Below are positions 58,400 to 64,000 of a stretch of DNA of 64,000 nucleotides, piece after piece. Source of the stretch: Acinetobacter haemolyticus (GTDB lineage: Bacteria > Pseudomonadota > Gammaproteobacteria > Pseudomonadales > Moraxellaceae); NCBI RefSeq assembly GCF_900406815.1, contig NZ_OVCN01000014.1, forward strand, positions 59,088 to 123,087. The letters run 5' to 3'. Made by a program: the position numbers and the translations under genes. A model generated the notes under the pieces. It had not been told where the DNA came from and searched no databases. It saw only the letters and a list, made by a program, of their open reading frames with translations. Positions within the stretch are counted from its first letter, which is position 1. The number at the start of each line of letters is the position of its first letter.

Positions 58400-58669
58400 A
58401 GGGGTTGTTGACATTTTATATATGAATTGCGTTGTAGACTAAAATTTCATTAGACGAGGCATGAAACGCAGGGAATGGCTATTCCCTTGCCAAGTTTCAT
58501 AACGAAGTATGAGGGAATTTTAGTAACAACCCTTCGGGACAGGGATATTTTTTGTCGCTACTACGTTATGACTTCTTCATTTAGAATGACTAAATTTCAC
58601 AAGTCATGCCTTGTATCGCCTAAAAAACATCCTCTGTCGCAACCATAGATAAAGTGACAACGGCCCCCT
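58400..58669 (+). repeat. MITE-like structured repeat, copy 2
   Basis: About 270 bp, the same layout and direction as 31015-31295: left end AGGGG-TTGTTGACATTTT, right end AAAGTGACAACGGCCCCCT. The internal stems are kept with compensating changes: 58431-58446 with 58516-58530, 58538-58553 with 58622-58638, a GGGAAT-GGCT-ATTCCC hairpin near 58472 and the ATTTAG/CTAAAT hairpin near 58583. CTAG and CTAA at the edges resemble YTAR-type target duplications. No coding potential. Confidence 0.8.
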
Positions 58670-58758
58670 AAACTTTTGCTGACATTTAAGACATCTACGC
58701 ATGAGTTTGTAAAAAAATGCTAAGCTGTGGGAAATTTTTTTATTTTTTAGTTTGAACT

Positions 58759-60462
58759 ATGCTGCATTATCAAATTGAATTCGACGATTATCGCCAACAT
58801 CTCATTCATGTCACGCTTCGTTTTCTTGCAAATCCAAATCAAGAGCTTTGGCTACCGACGTGGATTCCGGGCAGTTATTTAATTCGAGAGTTCTCTAAGC
58901 ATATTGAATCAGTGAAAGCATCTGATGAAGCCGGACGTTTGCTCAGTATTAAAAAAACAGAGAAGAATCGTTGGCGTTTATTCAATACCGACCATGAGCT
59001 GATTACGGTTGAATATGATGTCTATGCTTATGATCTATCTGTACGTGGTGCTTATGTTGATCAAACACGACTCTATGTCAATCCAGCCTGTGTTTGTTTG
59101 GGACTTCAGGATCAGGAGCAAGCCCCATGTGAAGTTGAGCTGTTTTTGCCAGATGAGTTGAAGCATTTTCAGATTGCTACAGGTTTAACTTCTAAAAGTT
59201 TAGTCAAAGGACGTTTCACCTTAAAAGCGGATAACTACGATCAATTGATTGATAGTCCTTTTGAGCTAGCAGAGCAGAGCCGTTTCAGCTTTGAAGCGAA
59301 CGGGATTCCACATGAGTTTGTGATTTCAGGAAAGCACAATACCAATTTAGAGCGTATGCAAGCAGATATTGAGAAAATCTGTCGAACTGAAATAGAAATG
59401 TTTGGTTCCGCGCCATTTCAAAACTATACCTTTATGACGATAGCAACAGGCAATAGCTATGGTGGTTTGGAACATTGCAATAGCACCAGTTTGATTACAC
59501 CACGGGATGATTTGCCTAAGCTTGACGAAGCTGAAGAACCTTCAAAGGACTATCAACGTTTCTTAGGTTTATGCAGCCATGAATATTTTCACTCATGGTT
59601 AGTGAAGTTTATTCGACCAGATAATTTTGCCAATTATGATTTACACAAAGAAGGTTACACCAGCCTATTGTGGATCTTTGAAGGTTTCACTTCCTATTAT
59701 GATGATTTGATTTTATTACGTAGTGGTGTGATTTCTCAGAAATCGTATTTAGATTTATTGAAAGGGCAAATTGATCGTTATTTGCAAAATCCAGGACGTT
59801 TCATTCAAACGGTTTCTGAGTCAAGTTTTGATGCTTGGATTAAATTTTACCGCCAAGATGAAAATTCTAATAATGCAGGTACCAGTTACTACAATAAAGG
59901 TAGTCTAGTTGCGCTGTGTTTAGACTTGGGACTTCGTCTACGTGGTTCTAGCTTGGATGCGTTAATGCGCCGTTTGTACGAAAATACTCAGCAGGGTATT
60001 CAAGTCAATGAGCGTACAATCTTTGATTTGTGCAAAGCGCTGACAGGCGATGATTGGATTGAGCAGATTAATCACTTAATCAATACCACTGACGAACTGC
60101 CACTAGACCAATTATTACCTGAGTTTGGTTTAAATTACGTGCTTAAAAACCAAAAAGCCTTGCCTTTTGGTTTGAAATTGCTCGATAAAACTGAAGGTGT
60201 TGTTGTGCAACAAGTACGTCGTGAAGGTGCGGCAGCTCAAGCTGGTTTATCAGCAAATGATGTCATTATTGCGATTGATGGTGTTAAAGCTTCGGAAAAG
60301 CTTCTGGCAAAATATGCAAAACAGCAAGGTACATATACGGTTTATGCTTTCCGCCGTGATGAGCTATTAACGTTTGAATTGAGTGGTGGTGAGAACTCAT
60401 TAACCACAGTTGATTTAAATATTGAAGACCAAAATAAACTTGATGTGTGGTTAAAATCTTGA
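58759..60462 (+). CDS. M61 family glycyl-type aminopeptidase with PDZ domain
   Basis: A 567-aa zinc peptidase: beta-rich N-domain (LWLPTWIPGSYLIREFSKHI, landmark WIPGSY), active-site HEYFHSW (HExxH, near residue 274) with the third ligand Glu in FEGFTSYYDD, then a C-terminal PDZ domain (VVVQQVRREGAAAQAGLSANDVIIAIDG, landmark AGLSANDVI). Family members release N-terminal glycine or alanine. No signal peptide is seen, so it is cytoplasmic. Upstream is the MITE-like repeat; downstream a strong hairpin. Confidence 0.93.
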   Translation: MLHYQIEFDDYRQHLIHVTLRFLANPNQELWLPTWIPGSYLIREFSKHIESVKASDEAGRLLSIKKTEKNRWRLFNTDHELITVEYDVYAYDLSVRGAYVDQTRLYVNPACVCLGLQDQEQAPCEVELFLPDELKHFQIATGLTSKSLVKGRFTLKADNYDQLIDSPFELAEQSRFSFEANGIPHEFVISGKHNTNLERMQADIEKICRTEIEMFGSAPFQNYTFMTIATGNSYGGLEHCNSTSLITPRDDLPKLDEAEEPSKDYQRFLGLCSHEYFHSWLVKFIRPDNFANYDLHKEGYTSLLWIFEGFTSYYDDLILLRSGVISQKSYLDLLKGQIDRYLQNPGRFIQTVSESSFDAWIKFYRQDENSNNAGTSYYNKGSLVALCLDLGLRLRGSSLDALMRRLYENTQQGIQVNERTIFDLCKALTGDDWIEQINHLINTTDELPLDQLLPEFGLNYVLKNQKALPFGLKLLDKTEGVVVQQVRREGAAAQAGLSANDVIIAIDGVKASEKLLAKYAKQQGTYTVYAFRRDELLTFELSGGENSLTTVDLNIEDQNKLDVWLKS

Positions 60463-60533
60463 TTAAAGGAGCGCAGACAAAACTTCTACTGAAGCATTTG
60501 GTTCTGTTTTTTCTGAAAAAAACCTAGAGATGT

Positions 60534-60585
60534 GTACTGCCCCCTTCAAATTAGACAAAGAACCTAATTTGAAGGGGGCTTTTTC
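60534..60585 (+). terminator. Strong hairpin/terminator with IS-end-like arm
   Basis: GCCCCCTTCAAATTAG and CTAATTTGAAGGGGGC form a perfect 16-bp stem with a 9-nt loop and six Ts, so it should end M61 gene transcripts. The left arm extends outward as TGTACTG, which resembles the ends of IS3/IS150-type insertion sequences; it may be a scar. Confidence 0.88.
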
Positions 60586-60623
60586 ATAATTCATTCTTCG
60601 CAAATGACTGGATTTGGATAAGA

Positions 60624-61019
60624 TTAATTACCACGATATGTTGAATACCCATAAGGGCTAATCAAAAGTGGAATATGGTAATGTTCAAGTTTTCCATCTA
60701 CAGAAAAAATGACAGGAACTTCTGGGAAAAATGAATTCTGTTTGTGTTGTTCAAACCATTCTCCTGTTTTGAAAGTAACTTTATAAATTCCTTTTTGAAG
60801 TGGGGTGTCTTTTGGATATAACTCTGTGATACGCCCTTGCTGATTGGTGGTGTTGTTATTGAGCACTTTCCATTGATTATTTTCTTGTTTTTCTAAAACA
60901 ACTTTAACCCCCGCAGAAGGAAGTCCATTTTCCAAGTTGAGCACATGTACGCTTAACGGATTTTGTGCAAAGCTAAAAGAGGAAACAGTCATGGCTACCA
61001 ATGGGACGAAAACTTTCAT
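60624..61019 (-). CDS. 5-hydroxyisourate hydrolase (transthyretin-like), periplasmic
   Basis: A 131-aa HIUase with Sec signal (ends near SFAQNP). HIUase hydrolyses 5-hydroxyisourate from urate oxidation. Active-site parts are present: LSVHVLNLENGLPSAGVKV with His, TNQQGRITEL with Arg, HYHIPLLISPYGYSTYRGN with His and the C-terminal tetrapeptide YRGN, a variant of YRGS. The signal peptide places it in the periplasm, as in some enterics (HiuH). No other purine genes are near. Confidence 0.9.
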   Translation of the reverse strand: MKVFVPLVAMTVSSFSFAQNPLSVHVLNLENGLPSAGVKVVLEKQENNQWKVLNNNTTNQQGRITELYPKDTPLQKGIYKVTFKTGEWFEQHKQNSFFPEVPVIFSVDGKLEHYHIPLLISPYGYSTYRGN

Positions 61020-61220
61020 TATTCGGTCTATCCTGAAATAAAAAACTAATTTTAATCATTTGGTCAAAAATTAAGTTTAAAAAGTGTAAATAAAACTAGA
61101 GTCGAATATTCGGATTGATCTTGAATGACTAATATGACAAGAGACGCTGAGTAAATTTGAAACTAAAATTCTCATCAATCTAAGTTTTAAATCCGAACAA
61201 ATAATATCCGTTTTGTGGTA

Positions 61221-61303
61221 TTTCGTATTGAAATGTCGTTATCTCGATATATTGCATTGACTGAGAAGTGATCACTACTGATACTTTCATGTTTTATTTC
61301 AGC
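61221..61303 (+). repeat. icd leader direct repeat, copy A
   Basis: An 83-bp segment starting TTTCGTATTGAAATGTCGTT that recurs at 61346-61429 with roughly three quarters identity. Both end in GTTTTATTT-x-AGC. They lie within the 478-bp gap between the HIUase gene and icd; the left part of that gap (61020-61220) is AT-rich with nothing recognised. Confidence 0.8.
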
Positions 61304-61345
61304 TAACCGATTTGCAGGAGATGAAACCTTAAAGGGCTACTACTA

Positions 61346-61429
61346 TTTCGTAGCGAAATGTCGTTATCACTGGATATTGCGTTGACTGAGATGCGATCAG
61401 GGCTGATACTCTCAGGGTTTTATTTAAGC
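61346..61429 (+). repeat. icd leader direct repeat, copy B
   Basis: Second copy, TTTCGTAGCGAAATGTCGTT onward, 125 bp downstream of copy A and 68 bp before the icd ATG. Shared cores are GAAATGTCGTTATC, ATATTGC-x-TTGACTGAGA, GATCA and GATACT. Confidence 0.8.
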
Positions 61430-61497
61430 ACATCGGTTCTTAGGGGCTGGGCCACAAGCTCGACCCTCAAAACTCAATCCAACACAAGGGGCTATAT

Positions 61498-63729
61498 ATG
61501 GCTAGTGGGAAGTCAACAATCATTTACACACTGACTGATGAGGCGCCACTATTGGCGACCTATTCGCTACTGCCAATCATTGAGACTTTTACTAAGCCTG
61601 CAGGCATCGAGATCGTTAAAAGTGATATCTCTGTTGCTGCACGGGTACTCGCAGAGTTTTCAGATTACCTAAATGATGAACAGAAGGTAACGAATAATCT
61701 CGCAGAACTTGGTCGTCGTACTCAGGATCCTGATACAAATATTATCAAACTTCCAAATATCAGTGCTTCTGTAGCGCAGTTAACTTCTTGCATAAAAGAG
61801 CTGCAGTCTAAGGGCTATGCAATTCCTGATTATCCTGAAAATCCAACAACTGAGGAAGAAAAGGAAATCAAGGCGCGTTATGGTAAATGTCTTGGTTCAG
61901 CGGTGAATCCAGTTTTACGCGAAGGTAACTCTGACCGTCGTGCACCTGCGGCTGTTAAAAACTATGCGAAAAAACACCCGCACTCAATGAGCGAGTGGAA
62001 ACAATGGTCACAAACTCATGTTTCACATATGGAACATGGTGATTTCTATCACGGTGAAAAGTCGATGACACTTGACCGTGCACGTAATGTAAAAATGGAA
62101 CTCATCACCAAAAGTGGTGAAACCATCGTGCTTAAGCCAAAAGTTGCGTTACAAGATGGTGAAATCATTGATTCAATGTTCATGAGCAAAAAGGCGCTTT
62201 GCGACTTTTATGAAAAAGAACTTGAAGATTGTCGTGAAGCGGGCATTTTGTTCTCTTTACACGTAAAAGCGACCATGATGAAGGTGTCACACCCAATCGT
62301 ATTTGGTCACTGTGTGAAAATTTACTACAAAGATGCGTTTGAAAAGCACGGCAAATTATTCGATGAGTTAGGCATTAACGTCAACAACGGTATGGCTGGT
62401 CTTTATGAAAAGATTGAGACATTACCAACGTCTTTGCGTGAAGAAATTATTGAAGATCTACATGCTTGCCAAGAGCACCGTCCTGCACTTGCAATGGTTG
62501 ACTCTGCAAAAGGTATTACCAACTTCCACTCTCCAAATGACGTGATTGTGGATGCATCTATGCCTGCAATGATCCGCTCAGGCGGAAAAATGTGGGGTGC
62601 AGATGGTAAACAGTATGACTGTAAAGCTGTAATGCCTGAATCTACGTTTGCGCGTATTTACCAAGAAATGATCAATTTCTGTAAGTGGAATGGTAATTTT
62701 GATCCGAAAACCATGGGTACTGTACCAAACGTAGGCTTGATGGCGCAAAAAGCGGAAGAATACGGTTCACACGACAAGACTTTTGAAATTCCTGAAGCAG
62801 GTATTGCCAACATCACTGACCTAGAAACTGGTGAAGTGTTGATGACTCAAAACGTTGAGCAAGGTGATATCTGGCGTATGTGTCAGGTGAAAGATGCTCC
62901 GATTCGTGATTGGGTTAAATTGGCTGTTACACGTGCACGTAACTCAGGTATGCCAGCAATTTTCTGGTTAGACCCGTATCGCCCACATGAAAATGAATTG
63001 ATCAAGAAAGTTGAAAAATACTTAAAAGATCATGACACTGCAGGTTTAGATATTCAAATCATGTCGCAAGTGCGTGCAATGCGTTATACGCTTGAGCGTG
63101 TGGCTCGTGGTTTAGATACAATTTCAGTAACAGGTAATATTTTACGCGATTACTTAACTGACTTGTTCCCGATCATGGAGTTGGGTACTTCTGCAAAAAT
63201 GTTGTCTATCGTGCCGTTAATGGCTGGCGGTGGCATGTATGAAACAGGTGCAGGTGGTTCAGCGCCGAAACATGTTCAACAGCTTGTGGAAGAAAACCAC
63301 TTACGTTGGGATTCTTTAGGTGAGTTCCTTGCGCTTGCAGTTTCTTTAGAGGAATTGGGCATCAAGGAAAGCAATGATCGTGCGAAATTACTTGCTAAAA
63401 CACTTGATCAAGCGACTGGTAAGTTACTTGATAACGATAAATCGCCATCACGTCGTACTGGTGAGCTAGACAACCGTGGTAGTCACTTCTATTTGGCATT
63501 GTATTGGGCGGAAGCTTTAGCTGCTCAAGATGAAGATGCTGAGTTAAAAGCGAAGTTTGCTCCTTTGGCAAAAACTTTGGCTGAAAACGAGCAAAAAATT
63601 GTTGCTGAGTTGAGTCAAGTACAAGGTACTGCTGCTGATATCGGTGGTTACTATGCAATTGATCCAGTGAAAGTAAGCGCTGTTATGCGTCCAAGTGCAA
63701 CACTAAATGCAGCACTTGAAACAATTTAA
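61498..63729 (+). CDS. icd: Isocitrate dehydrogenase (NADP), monomeric
   Basis: The 743-aa monomeric-type IDH converts isocitrate to 2-oxoglutarate in the TCA cycle. The family differs wholly from the 45-kDa dimeric type. Seen: [20 protein letters not shown] at the start, [53 protein letters not shown] (landmark [12 protein letters not shown]), [16 protein letters not shown], and [31 protein letters not shown]. Some Acinetobacter carry this type for growth on acetate beside a dimeric one. The long repeat-bearing leader suggests special control. Confidence 0.97.
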   Translation: MASGKSTIIYTLTDEAPLLATYSLLPIIETFTKPAGIEIVKSDISVAARVLAEFSDYLNDEQKVTNNLAELGRRTQDPDTNIIKLPNISASVAQLTSCIKELQSKGYAIPDYPENPTTEEEKEIKARYGKCLGSAVNPVLREGNSDRRAPAAVKNYAKKHPHSMSEWKQWSQTHVSHMEHGDFYHGEKSMTLDRARNVKMELITKSGETIVLKPKVALQDGEIIDSMFMSKKALCDFYEKELEDCREAGILFSLHVKATMMKVSHPIVFGHCVKIYYKDAFEKHGKLFDELGINVNNGMAGLYEKIETLPTSLREEIIEDLHACQEHRPALAMVDSAKGITNFHSPNDVIVDASMPAMIRSGGKMWGADGKQYDCKAVMPESTFARIYQEMINFCKWNGNFDPKTMGTVPNVGLMAQKAEEYGSHDKTFEIPEAGIANITDLETGEVLMTQNVEQGDIWRMCQVKDAPIRDWVKLAVTRARNSGMPAIFWLDPYRPHENELIKKVEKYLKDHDTAGLDIQIMSQVRAMRYTLERVARGLDTISVTGNILRDYLTDLFPIMELGTSAKMLSIVPLMAGGGMYETGAGGSAPKHVQQLVEENHLRWDSLGEFLALAVSLEELGIKESNDRAKLLAKTLDQATGKLLDNDKSPSRRTGELDNRGSHFYLALYWAEALAAQDEDAELKAKFAPLAKTLAENEQKIVAELSQVQGTAADIGGYYAIDPVKVSAVMRPSATLNAALETI

Positions 63730-63752
63730 AGTTTAAAGTCTGTAAGTGATGT

Positions 63753-63783
63753 AAAAAAGCCGATGCTATAGCATCGGCTTTTT
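63753..63783 (+). terminator. Terminator of icd
   Basis: AAAAAGCCGATGCTA and TAGCATCGGCTTTTT form a 15-bp stem ending in a T-run. The following 130 bp is AT-rich without features. Confidence 0.95.
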
Positions 63784-63917
63784 AATTTTTTCTTTAGATT
63801 ATTAAATAGTTGAATTAATATAAACCAAAATTTCGTTGGAGTTTAAGTAATTAGATAATACTTCACCAAATATGAAAAAATTTAAACTCTAATTAAAACT
63901 ATAGAAGATTGTTTTTA

Positions 63918-64000
63918 ATGGAAAAAATATTTGAAAATAAAAGTTGGAATAGTTTTTTGATAAATTGTGTTCTTCTTGCAACCACTTATGCAATCTTAGT
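63918..64000 (+). CDS. Start of a membrane protein gene, cut by window edge
   Basis: An open frame begins ATG-GAA-AAA and encodes MEKIFENKSWNSFLINCV followed by a hydrophobic stretch (LLATTYAIL), as in an N-terminal membrane helix. Only 27 residues are visible and no family can be assigned. The ribosome binding site is weak. Confidence 0.45.
   Translation, partial: MEKIFENKSWNSFLINCVLLATTYAIL

Overview
The window reads as a chromosomal segment of a non-baumannii Acinetobacter. It is AT-rich and every core gene is of gammaproteobacterial (Moraxellaceae) type. It carries a monomeric NADP isocitrate dehydrogenase, a GTP-dependent PEP carboxykinase, a tesA-ybbA-ybbP locus, and a chromosomal AAC(6')-I aminoglycoside acetyltransferase of the kind intrinsic to species such as A. 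haemolyticus and its relatives. The species call rests on recalled similarity, not on a search.

Layout. 0-7.6 kb: CobW-type GTPase, YaeQ, FKBP isomerase, a Tat-exported PhoD-like phosphatase lying between two identical tRNA-Leu(UAA) genes, tRNA-Cys, folD, a methyltransferase and a small GNAT protein. 7.6-12.5 kb: a lipoprotein and the glycerol regulon glpK-glpR-glpD, with matching putative GlpR operators before glpK and glpD. 12.5-16.3 kb: a FhuE-like siderophore receptor, then an accessory patch with an apparent orphan polymorphic-toxin C-terminus (PD-(D/E)xK nuclease type) and a likely immunity gene. 16.4-26.5 kb: pckG, a lipid kinase plus phosphoesterase pair, groESL behind a clear sigma-32 promoter, pdxB-epmA, a 54-aa lipoprotein, a rhomboid protease and nfuA.

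26.5-36.4 kb: a catecholate-type TonB receptor behind a perfect palindromic Fur box, an unknown helical protein with a lipase-like hydrolase, copy 1 of a structured MITE-like repeat, carbonic anhydrase, aac(6')-I, and divergent tesA / ybbAP. 36.4-46.2 kb: a VOC protein with a hairpin-rich leader, a second rhomboid, mtgA, ppk1, a nitronate monooxygenase, a cyanide-insensitive-type cytochrome bd operon (cioA-cioB plus a 36-aa DUF2474-like peptide), a His-rich DUF2946-like protein and a VIT/CCC1 metal transporter.

46.4-53.3 kb is the most unusual block. Five overlapping minus-strand genes (a membrane protein with a possible degenerate GGDEF domain, an unknown membrane-anchored protein, a processive GT2 synthase, a BcsB-like periplasmic protein and a glycoside-hydrolase-like lipoprotein) converge on a TPR plus beta-barrel protein like phage N4 receptor NfrA. 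Together they look like a synthase-dependent exopolysaccharide secretion machine. 53.4-64 kb: photolyase, SlyD, NDH-2, PBP5/6-type carboxypeptidase, copy 2 of the MITE-like repeat, an M61 peptidase, periplasmic HIU hydrolase, icd behind a duplicated leader element, and the start of one more gene at the right edge.
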